A DNA stretch of 64,000 nucleotides from positions 27,901 through 91,900 of the forward strand of contig RPFO01001819.1 in NCBI GenBank assembly GCA_009746045.1, written 5' to 3'. The DNA comes from Mesostigma viride. Taxonomy: Eukaryota; Streptophyta; Mesostigmatophyceae; Mesostigmatales; Mesostigmataceae. The number at the start of each line of letters is the position of its first letter. Position 1 is the stretch's first letter. The position numbers were made by a program, and so were the translations under genes. Below, piece by piece: positions 30,065-41,112 of this stretch. The notes under the pieces are model-generated. The model searched no databases, was not told where the DNA came from, and worked only from the letters and a program-made list of their open reading frames with translations.

Positions 30065-32547
30065 TGTTACGTCCCAGCCCAGACACTCCTAGCCTGGGCT
30101 ACGTAGCGAAAGACCCTCCTTGCCGGAATTAGGAATAATCCAAGATGGCCTAATGTAAGTTGCGCTTCACGACGAGAGTCGTGAGATATCTGGCATCACG
30201 GCTTAATGCCAAGCTAATTGTACACACTTATAATGGCTAGCAAGACCAATTACAAATGGATAATTGCCCCGGGCTCAATGTGTAGGCGTATTCGCACTTA
30301 TCATTCATTAAGGGGAGGGTCCCATAGAAATATATCAAAACTTACCCCCCCTAATAACTACAGAAATGCAACTGACAACCACTGAATGATGTTTGGGGAC
30401 CATAAACATGATGTTTGGGCATGCATACCACCACTTGTTGGGGGTACTACCCCCAGCCATACACCGGCTATGAGCTAAAAATAGAAAAAAACGCTGTCCG
30501 GGGCACATCTTGCCCAGAACAGTGGGATAACCAGTTGCATGAAAAAAGTAATACCCATATAAAAATGTCATGGGACATGGTTTCTACCTAATTGGATCAA
30601 CAAAATCAGCACATCCCTTTGAGTTATTAATTTTTGGGCCAAAAATACGCTTTTTAAGGCGGGGCGTCCCCATACACACTCATAACACATCAATTAGGCC
30701 TAAAAAGTAATAGTCAAATTCTGTCATGACCATAGAAGGCACTGTCAAAGTTTGGTGGCATTCTGAGCTCAGCTGTAGCAGTTATTAATTTTGGCAGTTG
30801 GCCACCTGTGCAGACGCTAAGGAAGGCATTAGTGAGTATTAAGGCACACTAACACTTCCTATGCCATCCAAAAGGCTCCTGACCATGCCCAATTCGACCA
30901 CAATGTACAAGGAGGTGGCTGGGCACGTCATGTGCCCTTGCCTTACCTCGACACGGGCAACCTGTTGCGTGTGTGCACAACAATGAGGCAGGTAGCTCTA
31001 CATGCCTAGCCAACACTTCTAAAGCATATTCCAGGCTTATGGTGTGGGCATCATCCCAAAACCAAGCTCAAACACACCCTAGAAAGCCATATCCACTAAT
31101 TGCCCAACAAGGGTAACAACAGACAGTCCACAGAGAAAGCAGAATTATCATACATGCTGATTGCCAAGGCTTCTTACCATGGTTACCTTGCCTTGCTAGC
31201 ATATGAATTAGGGCTCTCCCATTTTTATAGTGGGAGAAAGGCCAACAAGACAACGATAACCCCTACCTACGTGCAGTTCCACCCATGCAGTATGCCCCTT
31301 AGAAAAACCACTGCCACCTTTCTTTCCAGCGCAATTGTTTGCCAAGAAACAAACTCAAGCTTGTGAGCCTCTAACCACAATGAAGCCTCTGCTAAGAAAG
31401 GCCGCGTCAATATTCACACAAAACTGAGTGCTGTTAGCAATCTCCTTCCAAGAAACCACTCAGCAAATCCCTGACAACTTGACGATATGCCACGGTAACG
31501 CTTGGACACATCCCAGCCATGCAACGTACATAAAAACCACTGAAAGGTGCCAGGAATCTGGCGATGCGCAGCACGGAATGGCATTATACCTGGCGCTAAC
31601 TGCACGGAAAGAAGCCGAAAACTTGCGTTGATAACCCATAAAGGAAGCGAAACATTCATAGGGTCACGTTGATCACACGATCGTACCATTACCGGCATTG
31701 TCCTTCGCCCAGCGGCGCAAGAAAGAACAACCTTCCATGGAATAATAAGACGCGCCTCCCGCGAGCCTGGAGAGTGTCTTACCGATCATGACGGAAATCT
31801 TGCCGAAACCCAGCAAATTTTTTAAAGCTTTACCAATAACGATTTAAACGCATCCTTGACGCTAGGTAAAGCCCATAAAACCTGACAATCACCGCCGCCA
31901 GCGTGCATTCTAATTTATTCCTCTCGACGAAAACATCAGATTGGACCCCCGTGGCGATGGTCATCAATAAAATCATCGACACTGCAAGAAACGCGAACTC
32001 CGCTACGAAGTGGTATCATTTACTCATCGTCTTTAAGATTCGCTCAGTTTCTCTGCATTCCGCGAGCTATCTTTTTCTACTCTGCCTGAAAGCACGTCGC
32101 CATGGCCAGCTCCGGTAGGGGTGCGCGCCCCGTGCACCACTTTTTCACGGTACGGACGGGTACCGCGAATTTTTCGGCGCCAAAATATTCGCGCCGGGAC
32201 CGTCCCCTTAAACCAAGAGGACGAGACTCTCGTCCTCGGACCAATTTAACCTAGGTTGATTGCGGCGCAGATACACGCCAATTTCCCTAGAACAATCCAA
32301 GCCAAACATTCCACGTAAGATCCGGGCCGACATCGACCCTCAACTATAGGATCCACGCCTAGAACTACGGACGGACTCAGAACGGCGCGGCGCCACGGCA
32401 CCGGCACCTAAAAGGGCAACCTAGGACCAAAATAACTAGTCCAATTCACACAATGGCCAAGGTCCATAAAACCCAAATACAATAGACCAAACAGCCTTAG
32501 TAATTTATTCCATTGTTACGTCCGACCAAAAGGGCTGGGACGTAACA
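30065..32547 (-). repeat. 5' LTR of the Ty3/gypsy element, split by a TTAA element
   Basis: Pieces 30065-30311 and 32212-32547 make a 583-bp LTR once the insert with one TTAA copy is removed, exactly the size of the left LTR. The visible differences from the left LTR are a three-base patch (AGTCACTC versus AGCCAAAC) and CCGGCCCC versus CCGGCACC. Confidence 0.93.
30312..32207. mobile_element. TTAA element, family 3 (GGGG ends), no transposase
   Basis: TTAA at 30308-30311 and 32208-32211. Ends GGGGAGGGTCCC and GGGACCGTCCCC form a 12-bp inverted repeat with one mismatch. About 1.9 kb with no supportable coding sequence. It occupies the same TTAA of the LTR that family 2 occupies in the other LTR. 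TTAA duplication is shared by piggyBac and by some Kolobok-type elements; ends starting with G are unlike the other two families here, so I leave the superfamily open. Confidence 0.83.
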
Positions 32548-32552
32548 CCTAA
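32548..32552. repeat. Target site duplication CCTAA (right)
   Basis: Matches 10241-10245 exactly and directly follows the terminal CA of the right LTR. Confidence 0.85.
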
Positions 32553-32648
32553 TTAATCAATAATACTCCGTGGCATGCCCATGCGCATGACACGCAAGTA
32601 CGTATACTTCTTGCTCACTTATTGCTGTGCTGTGGTAGCGTGTAGTAA

Positions 32649-32990
32649 AGTTATGTTCCTTGATGAGATATTAAATTAAATTAAATTAAATTAAATTAAA
32701 TTAAATTGAATTAAATTACATTACATTACATTACATTACATTACATTACATTACATTACATTACATTACATTACATTAAATTAAATTAAATTAAATTAAA
32801 TTAAATTAAATTAAATTAAATTAAATTAAATTAAATTAAATTAAATTAAATCAAATCATAGTCCGCTGACCCATTTTAAACACTTTCTTACCCCTGAAAA
32901 TGAAAAAAATCATAACTCACAAGCCACAACTCCAAATACTTTAAATTAAATTAAATTAAATTAAATCAAATCAGTTATAACATGACTCCG
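32649..32990. repeat. ATTAA/ATTAC microsatellite between two opposed LINE tails
   Basis: It starts after a plus-strand LINE end motif (AGTTATGTTCCT at 32649-32660). It runs as (ATTAA)n, then (ATTAC)n, then (ATTAA)n to about 32850. After 90 bases of unique sequence it resumes (32940-32965) up to the minus-strand LINE end motif (AACATGACTCCGTTGG near 32977-32993). The two tails meet head-on. Confidence 0.85.
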
Positions 32991-33900
32991 TTGGAAGATC
33001 ATGTAGCACATAATTCTTGCTGGATGGGTGCAGGTGGGCGAAGCCGCGTAGTCGAACTAAGCTAACTCTAAGCTATCTAGTCTAGAAAATCCTAACTACA
33101 CTACTCAGCAAAGCGCCCCTTCCGCTTGGGGGGAGGGGGCTTGCCCACAGGGGCTGGCGTGTGAGCCCGGACAATTCTGCCACCTCTTCTTGTTCTGCAT
33201 AGCATGCAGTCCAAAGAAGAGAGAGGGAGTGAATGCGGTGTTCAAACTGAGCTGGGACCACTATGTAGGTCAGCCAGCAACATCTGGATGTAGTTCATGG
33301 CAGGTTTACCCAGCTTTCTAGGATTCAATGTTGTCCTTGGGGCGCGGCCAGGCCAGGTCAGAATGTGCTGCCCTCGTTCGCCAAGCCGTTGGGGGCCGGC
33401 CAGACCAAGGGCGGTATCTACCTGAGTAACCTAACTGGTGCGAGCAAGATGTCCTACAAATGCTATCCTACGCTGCCTATAATATGTAATCTCGTCCGAA
33501 ATGCGAGGCATACCCCAGGATACAAAGACTCTATAATGACCTATGCGTGGAAAACCCTACATTCAGGACCTGTCAGAGCATCCTGTAAACCGTGCCGTCT
33601 AGCTTGTGCGGCCAGTGTGTCCGTGAGTGTCCATGCCCCGGCGCCATACGTAAGCAGCGTGAGGACGAGGACCTTGAAGAGCATGCGCTTGTGGTGCTCG
33701 CCCATGCCCTTCGAGCGCCAGTAGGTGTTGAGCGAACGAAGCCTAGCCCAGGCTAGGCCGATGCGGATGTCCACATCGACCGCGGTGTCGGGGAGCATGC
33801 TCCCTAACAGTTTGAAGCGATCACGGAACGGGACCTCCGTCCCGTCTAGCAGCCGCGGCAGGGGCGGGCGACTGGAAGCCCCAATCACCATCGCCTCAGA
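32966..33900 (-). pseudogene. 5'-truncated LINE with reverse transcriptase fragment
   Basis: The minus-strand translation at 33891-33541 includes FKLLGSMLPDTAVDVDIRI followed by GLAWARL and KRMLFKVLVLTLLTYGAGAW. This is the thumb-side region of LINE reverse transcriptases (K-LG-x-x-L....I...I..A......L........K..LF...V...L.YG...W). The catalytic palm is missing. The 3' end is at about 32970, ending CCAACGGAGTCATGTT and an AATTT-type tail. The GCCCCTTCC / AAAATCCTAACTAC block at 33090-33125 is shared with 59155-59200. Confidence 0.75.
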
Positions 33901-34890
33901 TGAGATAATTTGATGAGAAGAAGATTGATGAGATATACCAACAACTTATTCATCCAATCAAGCGATGCATACTACCAAATATGTTACTTATTCAGGACGC
34001 ATTTACCGACAACGATAAAGGTTTTTTTTTTCCGAATAATGTACTGCACACGCACACGAGTTGAGCACCACGGCCTTCGAGCAACTGTTCAAGCCATCCT
34101 AATTCCCATCGGCTTCTTGGGGTGATATCCAGAGCTCTGAGAAATAGTAGGCGCAGTGCTCAGCCGGCCGGCATGCACGCGTATCGATCCCCGATACATG
34201 GGATATTTTCCCCTCCCTGGATGAAGGCCACGAGCCACGAGGTAGCCATGGCTGACGGCGGAGCTCATAACTTTCACGTTTGAGCACCGAATTTAGCCGT
34301 GAATATCACAATCGATGCGTCTTTCTACGACGCACATGCTGATATAATTTTCCGAAGCTATTACGCAATATATACGATGAGCAAACGCCTCTCGACGCAA
34401 CGCAGCCGGCCTGGTGGCTGCGTTCGGCAATGAAAATACGTCTGCGGCCTCGGCAACGGTGACACTAGTCGTGCACTGGTGCTCGCCCAGCCTCCCGGGC
34501 TTGCCTCGCCATCTGCATCGCCTGAACCTAACTAAGCGCAGTCGCTCTGCTGAGCCGCCCTGGGAAGAGATCACCTTTGACATCAACGCCTCCAGCTACT
34601 GGCAACGCAGCCCAGGAGCCTTCATGGACGACGTGTTTTTCGACACGCACGCCTCGCTCCTAGCCCTGTCGGTGCACCTCACGTCCCATAACCGCGGCCG
34701 CTGGCCTGGTGATGGCCAGCTTCAATGCCGACCCCGCCGAGGCTCTCCCAATCGTTCACCGCATGAATCGCCCCAAGCTCCAACGCTACGCCCTCTGCTC
34801 CCTCCTTGGACGCTCCGAAACCGCGATCTGGACTCCCTCACCGCCCCGCCCCACCTTCCCCACCGAAGCCACCATCCCGCACCCTTAAAT
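33901..34890. other. Intergenic with one G/C-rich coding-like patch
   Basis: Bases 34414-34880 can be read as a plus-strand ORF (LPGLPRHLHRLNLTKRSRS..., MDDVFFDTHASLLALSVHL) with no recognised motif. Its composition resembles LINE-derived coding patches elsewhere in the window. Nothing else is seen. Confidence 0.3.
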
Positions 34891-34894
34891 GGTA

Positions 34895-34947
34895 CTGGTA
34901 CCTATTTCTAGTTACCAGTTTTACTGGTAACTAGAAATAGGTACCAG
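34895..34947. repeat. Perfect 24-bp inverted repeat, 5-base loop
   Basis: CTGGTACCTATTTCTAGTTA + CCAG, loop TTTTA, then the exact reverse complement. Each arm is a variant of the semi-palindromic word also found at 36591-36616 and 39018-39043. Confidence 0.9.
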
Positions 34948-36590
34948 TTTTAGAACCGAGCTGGCGCGAATGCCAGAAGTAGTATCCATGATATTATTAG
35001 ATCTGCTGCTAGATCTAGATGTGTACTACAGCTTGCAACCGGACATCACTATATTTGGACAAGTGTACAGGGAGGTATGAAGTACCAAAGTACAGGGGGT
35101 ACCCAGTAAAATGGGACGAAACGTGGATGTAAAATATTGACGTGTATGCAAATTCGAGGCTATGGCGGTGCAGAAAATTGATTGGTGTAGGAGCATCGAT
35201 GCGTGGATCCGTTCCAAATTTTGTAGGCATAATTTGTACGTTATAAAAATGCTGTAGCCGCAGTCACGCAACATCTAATGATGCGCGCAGTTTTCTCGGG
35301 CTGGATTTTATTGCGGCAGGGCGCGTTTTTTGCCTGGGCGGTGATGATGGAGCTAGATCTTGTTGTTTGACGTCGTATCATGGGGTGTTTCGCCACGAAT
35401 AGTTTTTATATATTGTGTTTCGCATATTCCATTAGCGCTCATTGGCCGGGAAAGTCGCGAGGCACCTTCTTGCCTCCGGCGTGCTAACTCCCGCAAGACC
35501 CATAATTTGCGGTTTCGACCTGGCGCAGTTTAGTATCCCAGCGTCGGCCATCGACAAGGTAAAGCTGTTCTATCGTTCGGTAAGTAATCTTGGACCTGTA
35601 ATAAAAAATTTGATAGGCTTAAAGTCACTATTTTACTACTCTATGGATTGGTCAATGGTGGTTGTTGCACACAACCACTGCGATCAGTTTTTCATCCGTT
35701 TTCTTCATGATTAGCCGTGTTTACACCAAATATACGAAAATAACGATTGATATAACATTTAGAAAAGTGGTTTATGGTATCACGATGGTTTTTACTGCCT
35801 AAGAACTTCAAGACAGTTGGTATTCTGACCTGTTTTAGGTTGGCCTTTTTGCTTTGCTAGTATGGGAAGCCTGCGCCATTGTGCAGTCACTCCATGTAAC
35901 AAGCATGGAAGCCCCAGTGCCTTGCTGGCATAAAATACAATGTCAGTGCATTGTCTCTATATTCTTTCACTTCGGCCATGCACGTGGAGGTCGTTTCTAA
36001 TGTTTTGGATGCATGTGTAACACAGCCCCTTGCACCCCCTTGCTACATGTGCACTTGGGCCTTGGTGGCATAGTGTCATACTTACTATTAGCCCTTGCTA
36101 GCTACCATATGGTTTTATTTCTTCACACCAACATGAAATATAGTTGAAGCCGCACGTTAGTGATGATTTGAGCTATACATGGCAACATGTAAAGCTCAAA
36201 GATCACCACTACCGTGACAATGCCTCTTGTTGCTGTGTTGTTCAGCTTCGTACGATTAGCAGCTAATATAATCAAGCCCAGCATAAAATGAGCTTCAACT
36301 AGCATTGTCACCATGCTAGGCCTTTTGGAACACGCTTATTAGAGCATCGCCATGTGAGAAAAATGAGCATGTGGTAGTTAGTGTGTTGGCTATAGTCTTC
36401 GCCCTTGTACCATGCCATGATACGTAGGAGTGCAGCTGTCCATTGGCGTTGTGATCTATGTTTGGATGCTATAGTGCATGTTCTGTAGGCTGGGATTGAT
36501 GAAACTATGCATGCCTTGCCATCTATGATGTTTTTTGACGATGTGGACTAGGAAACTTGCCTTGTAATGATAGCAATTGTACCAAGGAAA
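34948..36590. other. A/T-rich intergenic; one possible exon
   Basis: No repeat or domain recognised. A short open stretch ending LFYRS at a GTAAGT word (about 35445-35579) resembles an exon with a splice donor, but nothing supports a gene around it. Confidence 0.25.
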
Positions 36591-39043
36591 CTGGTCCCTA
36601 TTTTTAGTCACCAGTTATTTTTAGATCTGCCTGATGGGTCCCTGGGACAACCTCCGGTGTCAGTGTTCAGTAGCCATGCCCAGCTACCTGTGCAACTGCC
36701 TTTACGAGGCCAGGGTCAACTTCACCGTCTAAACGTCCAATAATGCATGATAAGTGTGTCATGTCTCGCACCCAGCGCCCCCCCCTGGGGGGGGTCCTTA
36801 ACCCTTCAACTGTCAAAACTCGAACCACGAGAACGGACTGAGTTTGGGTATCTTTGTGCGCCTGAGAGTAACTAGCCAAATAACATTTTCTGGCCCACCC
36901 TTGGAACCAAGCATGCTTTTATATCAAATAATGTTTGGGAATTTTGGTTGGTCACATATCCATGCCCTACACCTGCTAAAAATAGCACCCCCCTCAGGGG
37001 GGTACAGTGCACATGGGGTTGGAGACATATATAATGCATTATCGACCATTTACACAAATCAGTTGGCCCTGGCCTTTTAAAGGCAGGTTATTATAATCAT
37101 AGACATGCCATCAATCCATTCACAACATGAAATGTCACAAAACTGTGGACGCTAGCTACAAAATGGCCAAAGCCAGCTGGCACCGTTATAACGGTGCCAG
37201 CTGGCAGGGGTATAAATGGTAGCATAACAACACAAAACTTTATTCCAATTGGCATGAAACAACAAGGGATGCCCAATTGGGCATCATGCACCATACCCAG
37301 GTGATAAAACAAGAGACCATGCCATATAACACATGCCAACATGCCGCAAGGGGCCAAAATGGCACTAGCGCGCGCGTGCGGTATACATAGCGCAAGACTA
37401 GCCAAGGGTGTAGCTAACTGTCAATTGGGCTACCTGGCTATGTGCCAAACTACGGATTGCGCCTCTGGGTGCGCAGATCCTGCCTCCTACAAGGCCCTGT
37501 CAGCTGGGTGCCAGCTGCCAACGTGCGGGTCGTGCGGCCATTGGCCTCAGCCCATGCGCGGCCAGCCGGGCTGCGGGCTGACAAGGGCTGCATGGCACGC
37601 TGGCGGCGGGCGTTGTCGTCGTCGAGGCCAGCCACTGGCCCAGCGTGGAAGCTGAGATAAGCCAGCATATAAGACACAAGACCATGCTAAAAAATAGGTG
37701 AAAGGCTCATTAATCAAGGCCTCAAGCGCGCGTCAAAGGGGTGGCAAGGAGCTACATCACTAACCCACCCGATGAATGACAAAACACCTCCACGTTCTTT
37801 GCAACAATAAAGTAAACAAAATGAACAAGTTGGTAATGCTTCCATGCAAACAGGTATTGGGTATCTCCATGTTTGTCACATGCAATGGATGCAAAATCAG
37901 AAGGTGGGCGTTGGCCAGCAAAACAAGAAGCCATGCCTAAAACTGGTCAGAAAAGAACTTGTCTCGGGCTGTTTGAGCCAGGAAAAGCATTGGTTGGGTA
38001 ATCACCTTTACCATATTACTAACCAATACCAACCGTTATCACGCTATTTCCGTTGCAGCCTCAGCTAACAGCGACCAAACATGGTCCAAAATCTGCTTGA
38101 CCTGATGGTATTCCACAACTATGACAAGCCGATGCGTAGAGGGAGCAAAACAACAAAATGACAATCACAAGCCCTCGATTATAACCCTGATATTAGTTAT
38201 AAACGATAATACAACCATATACGGTTAACGGAACACGCTAGGAGGCTAGAACGTACCAGGTCGGAACAGCAGATTACCTTTCCTGCGGGAGCCAGCACGC
38301 CCGATTCATGGACGTAGCCTCGAGCCTTTCCTGGCTGCCAATTCTAGCAAATCTGGTTGGGAACGACGTCAAAGGTTTATCCATGCGCAAATACCTCGAA
38401 AATTTCCGCCTAGCAACATGCAGCACTCGCACTGTCACCGCCTGGCCGCTGACATGATTTGCTGCGCCAACCAGCACCCCGATGACCCATCTACGCATCT
38501 TCAAACGTTCCATGGCTGGGGATAAAACGTTTTTAGGACTTGAAAATCATGCCTACAAAATTTGAGTCCATTATGTCAAGCCATTCTCTCGTACCAGTCA
38601 GTTGTGTGCACCGCCATAGCCGTGCGCGTCAATATTTTTCATGCACGTCGGTCCCGTTGGACCATGGTAACCCCCTAACTTTGCTCAAGCATATCTCCCT
38701 GGCCAGGTGTCCAAAATACGGTCTGAATAGCGCCAGGCATAGCTTACGTCTAGATCTTTCGATCCCCCCAGGTTTGACCGTTAAATTATTATTGGCGCGG
38801 CGCCTGGTTCTGCCACAAACTCAGTCCGTTAGAGTGGCGCGAGTTCAACTGGCGCCACGAAAACGGACTCAGTACAGTTTAAGGGTTAATATGTACCCAT
38901 AGGACAGTGCAACATGACCAATGGCATGACCCCCAAGTAACTATATATATGTGTGTGCTTTGGTCCCAACATGGATAGTAAAATTGTTATTAGGTTGGTT
39001 TGTGGACCTTATAATGCAAAGTGCAACTGGTAACTACTTTTAG
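36591..39043. mobile_element. Possible MITE with semi-palindromic ends, hosting a TTAA element
   Basis: AACTGGTCCCTATTTTTAGT near 36589 and its inverted counterpart CTTTTAGGAACCAGTT near 39043 face each other. A GGA occurs just outside each end and could be a 3-base duplication. Removing the family 2 TTAA element inside leaves about 370 bp of noncoding sequence. The end word is shared with the hairpin at 34895-34947. Confidence 0.4.
36802..38885. mobile_element. Non-autonomous TTAA element, family 2, copy 2
   Basis: TTAA at 36798-36801 and 38886-38889; ends CCCTTCAACTG / CAGTTTAAGGG. It aligns along its whole length with 12196-14278, with small indels and scattered substitutions, and keeps the same 34-bp palindrome. 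Two such similar copies about 24 kb apart indicate recent mobilisation by a transposase encoded elsewhere. Confidence 0.9.
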
Positions 39044-39059
39044 GAACCAGTTGGACACC

Positions 39060-40382
39060 ATCCAAGGGTTAAGGAAGCTTTCGAGCAACACGTGACCCCC
39101 CAAGGTTGCCGCAGATGTGGCGGCAGTTGGAGGCACGCTGGCTGCTGAGCTTCCCACCATCCCCACCGCCACCGCCACCCTCCTCGCCTCCCCCCCCCCG
39201 GCCCCCCCTCCGCCTCCACCGACTCCATCACCGCCCAGCTCCGCGACATCGACCAGCGCCTCAAGGATAACGCAATCGCTATCGAGGTCCTGCAGAACAC
39301 CGCCGGCCTCACCGCCCAGGCCGTGAAGGCCATTGCCGCCAAGCCAGCCCCTGCTGGCCTGGCCGGCTATGCTCCTCCCATCACGACCTGGGCGGACATG
39401 CTTAAGCAACATACCACCTCCACCACCTCCGCCGTCGCAGCCCAGCTCCAACGGCAGACGCTTGACCTCCGCGAGGAGGCCGGGCTCGCCAAGCGCAGCC
39501 TCAACGTCATCGTCAAGAACTTCGACATGGAGGAAGGTGAGAATTCCGAGAAGCTTGCACGTGCGTTTGAGAGCAAAATCCTTGCACGCATGGGCCTCCT
39601 TGGTGAGATTAAGCTGACCGCCCACCGCCTCCCCCGCCCGCGGGGTAAGGCCGTGGCGCCTCCGCTTCTTCTCATCTTTGAGAGCCCAGCGGACAAGATT
39701 TCGTTTCTCAGACGCCGCAAGCGGCTCGAGAAGACTCACTTCACCCTTGACGACGACTTGACCCTGGCGCAGCAACAACGGCGACGGGAGCTATGGCCGA
39801 CCTACCTCCAGCTCCGGCAGACCAAGGCGGGCCAGCCGGTGTACTGGAAGGGGGCGGCCATCTACGTCGGCCACAAGCCCTGGCACGCGACCCCCTCGAC
39901 CACCGCGGCCCCAGCGACCCCAGAAGCCCCAGCCTAGGGGAATACATCAGCAGTAGTGTAGAATAGTTAGACAGTGGCCTTGTACATGCCCGCCTACTCC
40001 AGGCACTATACCAGCTTAGGCCTAGCCTTTTATAGTCATGTACATGTGTGCCTATGATGAGCCACCCCCCAGATGATGCCTAGCTTTATTTAATTATGCA
40101 GTGCCCATGCAGGGAGTCACTCCCTGCTGAGAAGCTATGCCCTAGCTCTCTCTTGTATAGCTATGCTGATATTCCCCACCTATGACGGGCTCCCCTTATT
40201 AGCTGGGAGTTGCCCAAGACTCTGGGTGGTGCAGGTGCCCTAGGGCACCTAGAGCAAGTGTTGTCTACATTCCCACGGTCCTTGCAGGAAGTAGCTTAGA
40301 ATGTATTATAGGCCATATGCCCCTTCTCTGGGCTATGTGCTACATATACTCCCAACGGAGTTATGTTCCTAATTAATTAATG
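39060..40382 (+). mobile_element. Half-LINE: ORF1 and 3' end, no reverse transcriptase
   Basis: An ORF1-type gene is followed by about 440 bp of noncoding DNA. The 3' terminus CAACGGAGTTATGTTCCT carries a (TTAA)n tail. No endonuclease or reverse transcriptase lies between, so this copy would depend on another LINE. The last ~160 bp are shared with the truncated copy at 58646-58801. The 5' boundary is approximate. Confidence 0.7.
39117..39937 (+). CDS. L1-like ORF1 protein
   Basis: The frame from 39323 (and open upstream to about 39205) encodes QLRDIDQRLKDNAIAIEVLQ (coiled coil), then SLNVIVKNFDMEEGENSEKL and LLLIFESPADKISFLRRRK (RRM-like, RNA-binding). A C-terminal domain (LTLAQQQRRRELWPTYLQLR, then VYWKGAAIYV) completes the order seen in L1-type ORF1 proteins, which coat LINE RNA. 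A Pro/Ala-rich N-terminus lies in another frame, joined at the C10 run 39190-39199 (one more C would fuse the frames). Stop at 39935-39937. Confidence 0.72.
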
Positions 40383-41067
40383 GGATATTTTGCATGAGGC
40401 AAACAAGCCATAGACGGACATTATCGATACGAAAGCCCGTAGGACAAACCTGGAAATGCAAGCCTATATAGCATATTGAGATGGTTGCATGTCGCTGTGA
40501 AGTATCGAGAAGCCAAGTGCTGCAAATAACCTCTGATCCTAGCTAGGGCGCTCAAGAATTTGCAGCTGTTGCAGTTGGTTGGAGACCCATCTAGGGTCCA
40601 CATGGGTCCTCAGAGATAGAGGATCTTGTACAGATTACTACAATATACTTTATTGTAGTATTGGGCCAATGGCTGTACTTCACTAGTACTCGCCAATGGG
40701 ATAACGCCACGTAGAATATGTGGGCGTCTCCCAGGCCTCCACGTCACCGGCTGGTCAAGGGCCGGTGTAGTACTGTCAATAGGACTGAGCCGACTATCGG
40801 CCTATTATGTATGCGCATCTGCCTTGGTACCTCCTAGAGGATTCTAGAAGTATCTAACACGCGGCATGCACTGAACTACACGGAATGCATGTCCACGTAG
40901 GATATTCAGCAAGACTGATGAAGGTGCCAAGCGCAATAGAATATATGCGCAACGAAGACGAATTATGCAGCAACGACAATAACGTATGAGAACAATAAAC
41001 ACAACGTTCATTTCATGCTTTCTGATTTACATCGCATTCCATTTATTTGCAACTTGTATTCATTGCA
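40383..41067 (+). other. Probable 5' leader or LTR region of the gag-integrase element
   Basis: No ORF. It precedes the ATG at 41068 and should hold the promoter or LTR of the plus-strand element. I found no matching repeat to its right, so the boundary is unknown. There is a short inverted repeat near 40640-40660 (CAATATACTTTATTG). Confidence 0.3.
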
Positions 41068-41112
41068 ATGTCTTCGGACGACAATCTTTCAGAGCAGAGG
41101 TCTGGCCCTGGT
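41068..41112 (+). CDS. First 15 codons of the gag interrupted by the copia insertion
   Basis: MSSDDNLSEQRSGPG reads directly in frame with EHGPAQFSVDPGPG at 49147 if the 8-kb insert and one CTGGT copy are removed. The compositional match (Asp/Ser/Gly/Pro-rich) and exact frame support one original gene. Confidence 0.75.

Larger units (their letters stand above)
10246..32547 (-). mobile_element. Ty3/gypsy LTR retrotransposon with five nested DNA transposons
   Basis: The minus-strand element is bounded by LTRs 10246-14618 (3') and 30065-32547 (5') with CCTAA target duplications. LTR ends are a perfect 16-bp inverted repeat, TGTTACGTCCCAGCCC. Internal order, from the 5' side at the right, is: leader with a viroplasmin-domain ORF (28975-29316), gag, protease, reverse transcriptase, RNase H, integrase, chromodomain, then an 846-residue ORF and a purine tract. 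Nested inserts are 10388-12086, 12196-14278, 14689-18408, 21434-22740 and 30312-32207. Subtracting them and their target duplications leaves about 11.6 kb with two 583-bp LTRs. The LTR pair differs at only about four positions where I compared them, so the insertion is young. The gag-pol frame breaks and the hAT insertion make this copy non-functional as read. Confidence 0.93.
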
